A program made the translations under genes and the position numbers. A stretch of 64,000 nt of DNA from Mucilaginibacter sp. (GTDB taxonomy: Bacteria; Bacteroidota; Bacteroidia; Sphingobacteriales; Sphingobacteriaceae). The stretch covers positions 22,235 to 86,234 of the forward strand of contig JAUCSE010000099.1 in the NCBI GenBank assembly GCA_030445275.1, written 5' to 3'. Below the pieces are notes generated by a model, which made no database searches, was not told the origin of the DNA, and was given only the letters and a program-made list of their open reading frames with translations. Each line of letters starts with the position of its first letter. The first letter of the stretch is position 1. Shown here in pieces: positions 43,317-52,326 of the stretch.

Positions 43317-43403
43317 GGTTCAAGCGTCCTTCGCTTGAACCTAAATCTTAAAGTAAGCGTCCACGCTTACCATTCCCGGTAAATAGGAGCATAGACGCTC
43401 CTG
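43317..43403. repeat. Family H repeat, copy 2
   Basis: Hairpins GGTTCAAGCGTCCTTCGCTTGAAC, TAAGCGTCCACGCTTA and AGGAGCATAGACGCTCCT, the same modules as 14635-14754. With copy 2 of family F it makes up most of the gap 43136-43471. Confidence 0.8.
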
Positions 43404-43471
43404 TTGGCGCGGTATTAGTATAAAACAGGTCACGGGCGACCCGCAACCCGAACCCGCTCCTGCATTCCCTC

Positions 43472-45652
43472 CTAAATATTACACCAGTAAGTCCACTTAA
43501 TAACCAGCTGGCGGTTTTTAACGGTAAAGGGTGATGGGGTGGAGTTATCGCCATAAACAATAAAAAAGTCTGAGGCCGGTTTGTAGCGCCATTGCATACG
43601 TACGTTGGTGTTGATGTTCTTGATTTGCCCGTTATATTGTATGTAGGTGGTAAAGTAAAGTGTATTGCTAATGGTAACGTCGGTACGGGGACCAATGAGC
43701 CAGAAACTGGTATTGCCATAAGGTTGGGGCAGCCGCAGATCATTATAAGAACTGTTAACGGCGATGTTTACATAAGGCTGAAAGCGATAACCCAACTGCC
43801 CGATGATGCTTGTTTTATTTCCGTTTTGATAGTATCCGCCATAAGCCACTTCGGCCAGGTAAGTGAATACCGACTGCGGCTTGGATGCAAACTGCGCGTC
43901 GACCGTGTTCCAGTGATTTTTTGTGCCAATGGGCAAGAGTGCTTTGCCTGTATTGGTCGGGTCAAAAGGTACCAGTAATTTAATATAAGTATCAACCGCC
44001 GAAAGGGTGAATGTGCTGCGGTTGCGCATGGTGATCAGATAAGAAAGTGTGCTCTCGTTATCAGTACGCTTAAAATGCTCGTCGAAATAATAATTAGACA
44101 ATAGCTGTACGCCATGACTTAAAATTCCACCTGCCTTTGGGAAAAAATTGTGCAATATCAGCGGACTGATCTTGTTATATCCAACACGTGGCACATAACC
44201 CACACCTGCTGTGTAATTTTTGCCTACATATTGATCCTGTAGGTATATGGTCCAGTATTTACTGAGGTATTGCAGGTGACCGGCCGCTACCAGATCATGG
44301 CCTTTTAATCCGGGTGTGAATGATTTTATGCCCAACAGTTTACCCGTCCATAAATTACTTGCCGATGCCAGGTTATACTCTATGCCGAAGTTACGATTAT
44401 ACGCATTACCGGGAGTTGAAGAGCCGGTGGCATCTTTATTAATAAACATAAAACCGATGTTGGAGCGGTTAAATACCCGTCGTTGCAGCGTAAGCACTCC
44501 ATAGTTTTGTGCGGGCGTAGCGGTGGCAATATCTGATTCGCCGGTTTGTATATCCATCAGGCCCACACGCCAGTCTTTATCAATTTTACCGGTAAGCCTG
44601 GTACCAAATCTGATGGGCGCGTTAAGCCCGATGCGTCGGGAAAAGAAAGGCCTGATATCTGCATAACCAAAGTTGGCAAACAGGTCGCCGTTCTCTAAAA
44701 AGAACTGACGTTTCTCAGGGAAAAAGAGTTCATACCGGTTCAAATTAACCACCTGCTGATCCACATCAACCTGCGAAAAATCAGGGTTTACCGTAAGATC
44801 CAGATTAAGGGAGGAGGTAAGACCGATCTTGGCATCGCCGCCTATCTCCTTACGCCAGTCTGTGGCGGTTTTGGCCGAATAATCTTTGGAGATGCCGCCC
44901 AGCGCGTAAGGGATTATAGAAATATTAGTGCCTGCATCAGGTGGTAATTCATCCCATACCAGCGAGCCTGTATAGGCCAGTGACGCGGTAGGGAACTGCC
45001 GGGGTACCGGTGCCCAACTTGATTTTTCAGTAGTTTTAAGATCGTTGCGACTAAAGTTAATTCCCCACACACCCACACCCTTTTTATAGCGGATACTTTT
45101 AAAAGGAATAGCAGCCTCAAATACCCAACGATCGGGATAGTTTTTTACTACGGAGGTCCATTTGTTGTCCCAGCTTAGGTCAACCTTGCCACCCTCATAC
45201 ATGGTGCCATCCCATTGCGCCCCGGCAGCATTGGCCCCAAAGCTAAAACCATCGGTACGCGCATCAAAGGGGTCAATAAATACCAGGAAGTTGTCATTCT
45301 TCACAAAACTAAAATCGCGCTTAAGTGATTCGACCATGTATTGTTTAGGGCCCTGGGTATAACATATGGCAAGCAGGTATAGGTTATTTTGATCATAGGT
45401 CATGCGCACCTGGGTTTGCAGGGTAGCCTTACTGGTATCCATCGGGAGTACCATGAAAAAACTGCTAGTCGAATCGGCCTTGAGCCAGGCATTGTCTACA
45501 ATTCCGTCGATGGTGATTGGCCCTGCCGATTTGCGAATATGATATTGATAGCCCGCGTTCTTTTTTTGTGCTTTTGCTACGTATCCGAGCATGCACAAAG
45601 CCAGCAGTACGAGTATTGTTTTTCCTGAAAATAAGGGATGGATATGCTTCAA
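43472..45652 (-). CDS. Exported CBM9-like / DUF5916 outer-membrane protein
   Basis: 726 residues: signal peptide (TILVLLALCMLGYVAKAQ), an N-terminal CBM9-like beta-sandwich (ITIDGIVDNAWLKADS, VRMTYDQNNLYLLAICY, DNFLVFIDPFDARTDGFSFGANAAGAQWD) and then DUF5916, a barrel-like region starting near INFSRNDLKTTEKSSWAPV and containing NPDFSQVDVDQQVVNLNRYELFFPEKRQFFLENGDLF, the most conserved family segment. Function unknown; it probably lives in the outer membrane and may bind a glycan. It is transcribed alone, upstream of the repeat-filled gap. Confidence 0.88.
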   Translation of the reverse strand: MKHIHPLFSGKTILVLLALCMLGYVAKAQKKNAGYQYHIRKSAGPITIDGIVDNAWLKADSTSSFFMVLPMDTSKATLQTQVRMTYDQNNLYLLAICYTQGPKQYMVESLKRDFSFVKNDNFLVFIDPFDARTDGFSFGANAAGAQWDGTMYEGGKVDLSWDNKWTSVVKNYPDRWVFEAAIPFKSIRYKKGVGVWGINFSRNDLKTTEKSSWAPVPRQFPTASLAYTGSLVWDELPPDAGTNISIIPYALGGISKDYSAKTATDWRKEIGGDAKIGLTSSLNLDLTVNPDFSQVDVDQQVVNLNRYELFFPEKRQFFLENGDLFANFGYADIRPFFSRRIGLNAPIRFGTRLTGKIDKDWRVGLMDIQTGESDIATATPAQNYGVLTLQRRVFNRSNIGFMFINKDATGSSTPGNAYNRNFGIEYNLASASNLWTGKLLGIKSFTPGLKGHDLVAAGHLQYLSKYWTIYLQDQYVGKNYTAGVGYVPRVGYNKISPLILHNFFPKAGGILSHGVQLLSNYYFDEHFKRTDNESTLSYLITMRNRSTFTLSAVDTYIKLLVPFDPTNTGKALLPIGTKNHWNTVDAQFASKPQSVFTYLAEVAYGGYYQNGNKTSIIGQLGYRFQPYVNIAVNSSYNDLRLPQPYGNTSFWLIGPRTDVTISNTLYFTTYIQYNGQIKNINTNVRMQWRYKPASDFFIVYGDNSTPSPFTVKNRQLVIKWTYWCNI

Positions 45653-45839
45653 AACGGCAGCTTTATAAAGGTTGCTTAAATCGATTTATCAAAATGAGTG
45701 CTTAAGCGGAATAATGTTTTGATCATAGTGAATATCAGTAAATTGGTTTATTATTAGTGTAAGAGCAACACTTGTTTTGAAAACGTGAATATAACGTATT
45801 TTTTTTATTTGGGAATACCTAAAACGATTTACAGAAATT

Positions 45840-45847
45840 TATATTTG
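45840..45847 (+). promoter_or_regulatory. -7 box upstream of the dehydratase gene (TATATTTG)
   Basis: TATATTTG ends 31 nt before the ATG at 45879. The nearest TTTG is 28 bp upstream, longer than usual. Confidence 0.45.
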
Positions 45848-45878
45848 CTTATTAAACCTCAGCATACCAATTAAATTT

Positions 45879-47594
45879 ATGGATAATAAACCGCTAAGAA
45901 GCCGGCAATGGTTTGGTAAAACAGGCAAGGACGGTTTTATATACCGTGCCTGGATGAAAAATCAGGGTATCCCGGCACATCAATTGCAGGGTAAACCGGT
46001 GATCGGTATTTGTAATACATGGTCGGAATTAACGCCTTGTAACGCGCATTTCAGAGAACTGGCCGAATCTGTAAAAAATGGTATTTATGAGGCTGGCGGC
46101 TACCCGGTGGAGTTTCCGGTAATGTCATTAGGCGAAACGCTGATAAAGCCTACCGCCATGCTATACCGTAACCTGGTTAGTATGGATGTGGAAGAATCCA
46201 TCAGGGCCAACCCGCTTGATGGCGTAGTGTTGCTTTGCGGCTGCGATAAAACCACACCGGCGCTAATCATGGGTGCCTGCAGTGTAGATATTCCTACCAT
46301 TGTAGTATCAGGCGGGGCCATGCTTACCGGCAAATATCGCGGGCAGGATATAGGGACTTCAGACATTTGGCGTTTTTCGGAAGAGCACCGGGCCGGTCAC
46401 ATGAGTGATGAGGATCTGTACACTGCCGAGGCTTGTATGGCCCGTAGTCGTGGGCATTGCGCGGTAATGGGCACGGCATCTACCATGGCTTGTATGGTAG
46501 AGTCTTTAGGACTTTCACTGGCCGAAAATGCCGCCATTCCTGCTGCCGACTCACGCCGCAAGGTACTGGCTCATTTATCAGGTAACCGCATTGTTGATAT
46601 GGTGCGGGAAGATCTTAAACTGTCCGACATTCTTACTCCGCAAGCCTTTGAAAATGCTATTAGCGTAAACGCGGCTATTGGTGGTTCAACCAATTTTATT
46701 ATCCATTTACTGGCTATCGCGGGTCGTATAGGCGTTGACTTGAATATGGACGATTTTAATACCATCGCCAAACATATTCCGCTGCTGGCCAACCTGCAGC
46801 CATCTGGCAAATATTTTATGGAGGATTTTTATTATGCCGGAGGATTGCCTGCCTTAATGAAGGAACTGCACGAAGTATTGCATGGTGATACTATCGCGGT
46901 GAGTGGTAAACCTATAAAAAATAATTATGAGCAAAGTGAGTGCTTTAACCGCGAACTGATAGCTACCTGGAAAAAGCCATTTAACGAGGTAGCAGGCATA
47001 GTGGTTTTAAAAGGTAATTTGTGCGAGAACGGCGCGGTGCTAAAGCCCTCAGCGGCGAGTACGGAGCTGATGATCCATACCGGGAGAGCCATTGTTTTTG
47101 AGGATATTGAAGACTATAAACAAAAGATAAACGATCCTGACCTGGAGGTTGACGAAACCAATGTACTGGTATTAAAAAACGTTGGCCCCAAAGGTTACCC
47201 TGGTATGCCCGAGGTAGGTAATATGGCCATCCCCAAAAAACTGCTTGACAAAGGCGTGCGTGATATGGTGCGTATATCAGACGGACGCATGAGCGGTACC
47301 GGCTTTGGGACAGTAGTACTTCATGTATCACCCGAGGCTGCCATAGGAGGCACGCTGGCCATTGTGCAGGACGGCGATATTATTAGTCTTGATGTTTATG
47401 CAGGAACACTGCACCTGGAAGTAAGTGACGAGGAAATAGCTGCCAGAAAGAAACACCTGTTGCTGAATATCAACATAGCTAAACGAGGCTATGTTCATTT
47501 ATATCAAACCCATGTAGAGCAGGCGCACCTGGGAGCAGATTTTGACTTTTTAAAAGGCGGATCGGGTAGTGAAGTGGTGAGAGATTCTCATTAA
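45879..47594 (+). CDS. IlvD/Edd-family dehydratase, sugar-acid (pentonate-type) branch
   Basis: 571 residues. Iron-sulfur ligand candidates are the Cys in GICNTWSELTPCNAH, in LLCGCDKTTPA and in ACMARSRGHCAVMGTAST; the catalytic Ser is in SDGRMSGTGFGTVVLHV. The YRAWMKNQGIPAHQL start and the SRGHCAVMGTAST segment are characteristic of L-arabinonate/D-xylonate dehydratases rather than of dihydroxy-acid dehydratase, and no ilv genes are near. It would turn an aldonate into a 2-keto-3-deoxy acid. The SDR 252 bp downstream may act on the same pathway. Substrate unproven. Confidence 0.88.
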   Translation: MDNKPLRSRQWFGKTGKDGFIYRAWMKNQGIPAHQLQGKPVIGICNTWSELTPCNAHFRELAESVKNGIYEAGGYPVEFPVMSLGETLIKPTAMLYRNLVSMDVEESIRANPLDGVVLLCGCDKTTPALIMGACSVDIPTIVVSGGAMLTGKYRGQDIGTSDIWRFSEEHRAGHMSDEDLYTAEACMARSRGHCAVMGTASTMACMVESLGLSLAENAAIPAADSRRKVLAHLSGNRIVDMVREDLKLSDILTPQAFENAISVNAAIGGSTNFIIHLLAIAGRIGVDLNMDDFNTIAKHIPLLANLQPSGKYFMEDFYYAGGLPALMKELHEVLHGDTIAVSGKPIKNNYEQSECFNRELIATWKKPFNEVAGIVVLKGNLCENGAVLKPSAASTELMIHTGRAIVFEDIEDYKQKINDPDLEVDETNVLVLKNVGPKGYPGMPEVGNMAIPKKLLDKGVRDMVRISDGRMSGTGFGTVVLHVSPEAAIGGTLAIVQDGDIISLDVYAGTLHLEVSDEEIAARKKHLLLNINIAKRGYVHLYQTHVEQAHLGADFDFLKGGSGSEVVRDSH

Positions 47595-47632
47595 TTATTG
47601 AATTAGTGAGTTAGTGAATTACTGAGTTAAGC
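47590..47632. repeat. Family C repeat after the dehydratase
   Basis: 'attaattattgaattagtga' then 'gttagtgaattactgagtta' begins at the stop codon of the dehydratase gene. Single arm. Confidence 0.6.
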
Positions 47633-47669
47633 TTGGTAATCTGATAAAGTAAGATTTGCGTAGTGTCAA

Positions 47670-47768
47670 GTGCGATCCCCCTTTTGAGAGGGATGGAGGG
47701 GGGCAAGGCGAATAAACACCCCCCTGCAACCACACTTCCTGACGCGCCCCCTCTCAAGAGGGGAGTTT
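47670..47768. repeat. Family I inverted repeat, copy 1
   Basis: 'gatccccctttt(gagaggg)' faces 'ccctctcaagaggggagttt', with an inner 'ggaggggggcaaggcgaata' / 'aacacccccctgc' block. Copy 2 is at 61918-62026. Confidence 0.85.
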
Positions 47769-47783
47769 AAATGTGGAGCATAA

Positions 47784-47816
47784 AGACTTACGAAGTTTTT
47801 AAAACTTCGTAAGTCT
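47784..47816. repeat. Family M hairpin, copy 2
   Basis: AGACTTACGAAGTTTT pairs exactly with AAAACTTCGTAAGTCT. The same word is at 3471-3498. Confidence 0.8.
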
Positions 47817-47846
47817 GGCAAAGTTTAAATACATCAAACTAAAAAT

Positions 47847-48614
47847 ATGACAGCTGAAAATTTTACCGGACAGGTAGCTATTGTAACAGGTGCAGGGCAG
47901 GGTATAGGCTTTGAAATTGCCAGGCAAATAGCCCTGCAGGGCGCGGCGGTTCTCCTTAATGATGTAAATGATGAATTGGCTGCTAAAGCTGCTGATGCTA
48001 TTACAAAACGTGGAGGCAATTGTATCTCTTTAGCGGGCGATGCTGCCGATATTAATTTTATCCAGCAAATGGTTGATACGGCTGTTCAGCATTTTGGCAA
48101 ACTCACCATAGCTATTGCCAATGCAGGCATCACGCTGTTTGGCGATTTTTTGAATTATCCTGAGCAATCATTACAAAGTGTACTGAATCTGAATTTGCAG
48201 GGTAGTTTCTTTTTGGCGCAGCGTACAGCAAGACAAATCATACAGCAAAAAAGCGGTGGCAGTATCCTGTTCATGTCGTCAGTAACAGGTCACCAGGCGC
48301 ATAAAGATCTGGCAGCATATGGCATGACCAAGGCCGGGCTGGAAATGCTAGCCAAAAGCCTGGTGGTTGAGTTGTCACCATACCAGATCACCGTAAATAC
48401 GGTGGCTCCAGGCGCTACCTTAACCGAACGTACCATGGAAGATGCCGGGTACCAGGAAACCTGGTCGCGCATTACCCCTATGGGCAGACCCGGTACTGTG
48501 CAGGATGTGGCCAATGCGGTATTATTCTTAGTATCGCCGCAGGCAAAACAGATTACCGGCCAAAACATAGTGGTTGATGGCGGATGGTCGGCAGTAAGTG
48601 CATCACCTTATTAA
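47847..48614 (+). CDS. Short-chain dehydrogenase/reductase (SDR)
   Basis: 255 residues with the classical SDR pattern: NAD(P)-binding TGAGQGIG (14-21), AIANAGIT for the NNAG motif, catalytic Ser in FMSSVTGHQAH and the Tyr/Lys in AAYGMTKAG, and the closing INVVDGGWS-like GQNIVVDGGWSA. It resembles FabG-like and sugar-dehydrogenase SDRs. Next to a pentonate-type dehydratase it could oxidise a sugar, lactone or keto-deoxy acid, but the reaction is inferred from position only. Confidence 0.88.
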   Translation: MTAENFTGQVAIVTGAGQGIGFEIARQIALQGAAVLLNDVNDELAAKAADAITKRGGNCISLAGDAADINFIQQMVDTAVQHFGKLTIAIANAGITLFGDFLNYPEQSLQSVLNLNLQGSFFLAQRTARQIIQQKSGGSILFMSSVTGHQAHKDLAAYGMTKAGLEMLAKSLVVELSPYQITVNTVAPGATLTERTMEDAGYQETWSRITPMGRPGTVQDVANAVLFLVSPQAKQITGQNIVVDGGWSAVSASPY

Positions 48615-48732
48615 TTAGGGAGTTAGTGAATTAGTGATTGAGTGAATTTTAGGGATAATTGGAAGTTTAATTATTTTGAAAAGCCAGTTTTTGCAAATCA
48701 TTAATTCACTAACTCCCTAATTCAATAATTAT
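48612..48732. repeat. Family C inverted repeat between convergent SDR and GNAT genes
   Basis: 'aattagggagttagtgaatt' starts at the SDR stop and is answered by 'aattcactaactccctaatt' up to the stop of the minus-strand GNAT gene. Both stop codons lie in or against the arms. It could terminate both transcripts. Confidence 0.8.
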
Positions 48733-49022
48733 TCAAATACTGCCCGTAGTCTGTTCCATTCGGGGTGGCGTTTTAAATAGATCTGTATATATGCGCAAAG
48801 CGGTACCATCTTTAAGTTATGCTGTTCCAGGTAGTTAAATGTTTTTTCAACAAGAGCGCCGGCAATACCTTTACCCTCCATTTCCTCGGGCACCTCGGTG
48901 TGTATCAAATATACATTATCACCTCTTTGCTTATAATCAATAAATGAGCGTGTACCATCAACAGTGAGTTCAAAATTATGCAGGGCCACGTTATTTATCA
49001 ATGGGATGTCTTCGTAGTTCAT
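48729..49022 (-). CDS. Small GNAT-family acetyltransferase (YjdJ-like)
   Basis: 97 residues with the short GNAT pattern: FELTVDGTRSFIDYKQRGDNVYLIHTEVPEEMEGKGIAGALVEKTFNYLEQHNLKMVPLCAYIQIYLKRHPEW. The EGKGIAGALVEKTF loop binds acetyl-CoA and the C-terminal Pxx CxYI..yLKRHPEw is typical of the YjdJ/GTNAT-like family. Substrate unknown. An AAAATTTG sequence, one mismatch from a -7 box, lies 7 bp before the start, in line with other short-leader genes here. Confidence 0.88.
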   Translation of the reverse strand: MNYEDIPLINNVALHNFELTVDGTRSFIDYKQRGDNVYLIHTEVPEEMEGKGIAGALVEKTFNYLEQHNLKMVPLCAYIQIYLKRHPEWNRLRAVFE

Positions 49023-49342
49023 ATTATCGCAAATTTTTGTCGTATTAGTTTATAAATGTGTAACAAGATCCCTATTTAATAGTCTGATCATCGGTTTAAC
49101 TCATTTGGGTTGGAATAAAGATATGAACAAGCGTTGATAACGCTAATTACAAATGGTTTTTATTAATGCTATTTGTCTTGGAGTCAAATAAATTAACCAA
49201 TAATACGTTTGTAAAAGCGATTGAAATGAATAACCTATAGGCTTTGCCATTTTGTTTTATTTCTTTAAATTTTAATTAGTTTTGATTTGTATTTCTACCT
49301 TTATAAAGTTACCTTATAGCACATTGTATTTTTTTTCAGAAA
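49023..49342. other. AT-rich intergenic gap with a probable promoter
   Basis: No gene or repeat is seen in this 320-bp gap between divergent genes. On the plus strand TTTG (49251-49254) and TAGTTTTG (49277-49284) are 22 bp apart and could drive the gene at 49343, giving a leader of about 55 nt. Confidence 0.4.
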
Positions 49343-50038
49343 ATGAAAGCCATTGTAAAGCAAACTAAGCAAATATTACTGCAGCTTGTGCTTTTGTTTT
49401 GTGTTACTAATGGAAGTGCACAGATAAGGCCCCCCCATGCATCAACTCAGGTTAAAAAGAAACCCACATCTTCTGTACAGGCAAAAAGAAATGCAGCCCC
49501 TGTAAGTGCTCAGTTTAAAGAGTTTTCGCAGCTTTTGGCCCAGGCTAGTATTACGTTTATGTTTCCAAAAGGATTTAAAGAAATAGAAGCGGTAAATAAT
49601 GAAGATTTTTCTTTTGACTATGCTATGGAAATGCCGGGTAAAGATTTTGAAGTATGGTTTCAGGTAAAATCACAAAAAGAAAACTGGGCCAGCTATGAAC
49701 GGTTGCAAAATGACAACGACCATCAACTGGCTAATCCTGATTCGTTGTACCTGGAAATGGGTAAGGCACATGCCATAGCTTTTACTGGCGACAGGAATTA
49801 TTTTGTACGTAATATGCCGCAAAATGTACTTGCCCGTTATAATGCCGATTCGGGGAAATCATACCTGCTTAGCCTGCTTGATCTGCCTGCAACAAAACAT
49901 TATAAATATGCTTTGCTGATAACCCTTCAACGTAACCATACGGGTACTGTGATGATGGTTTGCTTTACCAACGAAAAAGATCCGGAGTTTTTCAAAAACA
50001 TTGATAAGGCTACTAACTGCCTTAAATTTAAATCATAA
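49343..50038 (+). CDS. Secreted hypothetical protein
   Basis: 231 residues: signal peptide (ILLQLVLLFCVTNGSAQ), a ~40-residue Lys/Pro/Ser/Ala-rich linker (HASTQVKKKPTSSVQAKR), then a globular domain (QASITFMFPKGFKEIEAVNNEDFSFDYAMEMPGKDFEVWFQV) with mixed alpha/beta pattern resembling secreted domains that lack a clear name. No catalytic motif is recognised. It precedes parE by about 110 bp but has its own likely promoter. Confidence 0.75.
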   Translation: MKAIVKQTKQILLQLVLLFCVTNGSAQIRPPHASTQVKKKPTSSVQAKRNAAPVSAQFKEFSQLLAQASITFMFPKGFKEIEAVNNEDFSFDYAMEMPGKDFEVWFQVKSQKENWASYERLQNDNDHQLANPDSLYLEMGKAHAIAFTGDRNYFVRNMPQNVLARYNADSGKSYLLSLLDLPATKHYKYALLITLQRNHTGTVMMVCFTNEKDPEFFKNIDKATNCLKFKS

Positions 50039-50147
50039 TAACATAATGTTAATAAGTTGACAGTTTTGAACCAGAAGTTCAAAACTGAAACTATATTTTT
50101 GCAGTTGGTGCGTGTTTGTACCTGTTTTTTAAAAATCTACTTTATAA

Positions 50148-52043
50148 ATGGCAGAACCAGTTAATTATAGTGAAGATAGTATCCGCTCGCTGGATTGGAA
50201 GGAGCATATTCGTTTACGTCCCGGAATGTACATTGGCAAACTGGGCGATGGCTCGGCTTATGACGATGGTGTATATGTGCTGCTGAAAGAGATCATTGAT
50301 AACTCCATAGATGAGTTTGTAATGGGATCGGGTAAAACGATTGAGGTAAGCATGAGTGATCATAAGGTATCCGTACGTGATTATGGCCGTGGTATACCTT
50401 TGGGTAAAGTGATCGATTGTGTATCAAAAATTAATACTGGTGGTAAATATGATAGTAAGGCCTTTCAGAAATCGGTAGGGTTAAACGGTGTGGGTACCAA
50501 AGCGGTTAACGCACTATCCAACTCGTTTATTGTGCAATCATATCGCGATGGCCGCACCAAGCTGGCCGAATTTGCCAAAGGTGAGCTGATTCGCGATGAA
50601 GCCGAAAAAGAAACAACCCAGCGTAACGGTACCGCTATAAACTTTCTTCCTGACGATACCATTTTCAGACATTACCGCTTTATACCGGAATTTGTTGAAA
50701 GCATGATCTGGAACTATGTGTTCCTCAATTCGGGCTTAACACTAAACTTTAACGGACAAAAATTTTTTTCCGAACGTGGGCTTTATGACCTGCTTACCCG
50801 TAATACCGATGTGGAAACCTTGCGTTATCCTATCATTCACCTCAAAGGTGAGGATATTGAGATAGCCATGACCCACGGCCAGGCTTATGGCGAAGAATAT
50901 TACTCGTTTGTAAACGGACAAAATACAACCCAGGGTGGTACACACCAGGCTGCTTTTCGTGAGGCGGTGGTAAAAACCATCCGTGAGTTTTACAAAAAAG
51001 AATTCGATGCTGCCGATATCCGTGCATCTATAGTTGCTGCAATAGCAATCAAAGTGCAGGAACCGGTGTTTGAATCGCAAACCAAAACCAAGCTGGGTTC
51101 GCAAAATATTGGTCCGGAGGGGCCGTCAGTGCGTGGTTTTATCAACGATTTCCTTAAAAAGGAGCTGGATAACTATCTGCATAAAAACCCATCAGCTGCC
51201 GATGCGTTACTGAAACGAATACTACAATCTGAACGCGAACGTAAAGATATTGCCGGTATTAAAAAACTGGCCAATGAGCGTGCTAAAAAGGCATCGCTGC
51301 ACAACCGTAAACTTCGTGATTGCAAGCTGCATTTTGAAGACACCCACGAACGTCGTCAGGATACCACCCTGTTTATTACCGAGGGTGACTCGGCCAGCGG
51401 ATCAATCACCAAATCACGTGATGTACAAACCCAGGCTGTGTTCAGTTTAAAGGGTAAACCGCTTAATTGTTACGGGCTAACCAAAAAGGTGGTTTATGAA
51501 AATGAGGAGTTTAACCTGCTGCAACATGCACTGAACATTGAAGACGGGCTTGATGCACTCCGTTATAACAACATTGTGATAGCTACCGATGCCGATGTGG
51601 ATGGTATGCACATCCGCCTGTTGTTAATGACTTTCTTTTTGCAGTTTTTTCCTGACCTGGTAAAAGCAGGACATGTGTTTATTCTGCAAACACCGCTATT
51701 CCGCGTACGCAATAAAAAAGAAACCATTTATTGCTACAGCGACGAGGAACGTAAAAATGCCATTGCCAAATTGGGCAACAAACCCGAAATAACCCGATTT
51801 AAAGGATTAGGCGAAATATCACCTGATGAATTTGGACTGTTTATTGGTAAGGATATTCGCCTTGACCCGGTGATACTAAAGGATGCCAACATTAAGGGCT
51901 TGCTGGAATATTTTATGGGCAAAAATACACCAAGTCGTCAATTGCATATTGTAAACAACCTGCGGGTTGAAAAGGACGACGAAAGCATTAATCCATTAAT
52001 TGCCGAAGAAGCTGAAAGTTTGGCCTTGCCGGTGGCAGTTTAG
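50148..52043 (+). CDS. parE: DNA topoisomerase IV subunit B
   Basis: 631 residues: GHKL ATPase (LKEIIDNSIDEF, DYGRGIPLG, TGGKYDSKAFQKSVGLNGVGTKAVNALSN), transducer domain (QTKTKLGS), and Toprim domain (LFITEGDSASGS, ATDADVDGMHIR, FKGLGEISPDEFG). The short length without a GyrB-specific insertion and the QTKTKLGSQNIG segment favour ParE over GyrB. With ParC it decatenates daughter chromosomes using ATP. parC is not next to it; a nested repeat element follows instead. A TATTTTTG box at 50094-50101 may be its promoter. Confidence 0.92.
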   Translation: MAEPVNYSEDSIRSLDWKEHIRLRPGMYIGKLGDGSAYDDGVYVLLKEIIDNSIDEFVMGSGKTIEVSMSDHKVSVRDYGRGIPLGKVIDCVSKINTGGKYDSKAFQKSVGLNGVGTKAVNALSNSFIVQSYRDGRTKLAEFAKGELIRDEAEKETTQRNGTAINFLPDDTIFRHYRFIPEFVESMIWNYVFLNSGLTLNFNGQKFFSERGLYDLLTRNTDVETLRYPIIHLKGEDIEIAMTHGQAYGEEYYSFVNGQNTTQGGTHQAAFREAVVKTIREFYKKEFDAADIRASIVAAIAIKVQEPVFESQTKTKLGSQNIGPEGPSVRGFINDFLKKELDNYLHKNPSAADALLKRILQSERERKDIAGIKKLANERAKKASLHNRKLRDCKLHFEDTHERRQDTTLFITEGDSASGSITKSRDVQTQAVFSLKGKPLNCYGLTKKVVYENEEFNLLQHALNIEDGLDALRYNNIVIATDADVDGMHIRLLLMTFFLQFFPDLVKAGHVFILQTPLFRVRNKKETIYCYSDEERKNAIAKLGNKPEITRFKGLGEISPDEFGLFIGKDIRLDPVILKDANIKGLLEYFMGKNTPSRQLHIVNNLRVEKDDESINPLIAEEAESLALPVAV

Positions 52044-52047
52044 ATAA

Positions 52048-52250
52048 TTGTCTGAACCGGGATTAAACAGATTAAGGGATTAATAGGATTTTTTGTAGAG
52101 ACACATCACATGTGTCTCTTTTTGTTTGTAACGTAATGTGGAGTGGACTCTCTTTTTATTTATCTGAAACGTAGAGACACATGTGATGTGTCTCTACAAA
52201 AAATAAGAATCGAGGTAATCCTTTAATCGTATAAATCCCGGTTCAGACAA
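52048..52250. repeat. Family D element, copy 3, interrupted by a family E element
   Basis: TTGTCTGAACCGGGATT and AATCCCGGTTCAGACAA form the ends; inner arms are TTAAGGGATTAATAGGATT / AATCCTTTAATCG. Between the inner arms lies a complete family E element (52095-52197). The left arm starts 5 bp after the parE stop. Confidence 0.9.
52095..52197. repeat. Family E element nested inside family D
   Basis: Two palindromic hairpins of AGAGACACAT..ATGTGTCTCT type, about 65 bp apart in opposite order, flanked by TTTTTGTAGAG / CTCTACAAAAA. A shorter relative is at 56749-56808. Confidence 0.85.
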
Positions 52251-52326
52251 AATTCGCATACAGACAAACTTATTTCCAAAATAATTCTTATCTTGTTTCC
52301 CCCTCTTTTTATACGGGGAAATATTT

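Noticed and set aside
45879..47594. Dihydroxy-acid dehydratase of branched-chain amino-acid synthesis (ilvD)
   Set aside because: No ilv genes are near, and the N-terminal and Cys-region patterns favour the sugar-acid branch of the same family.
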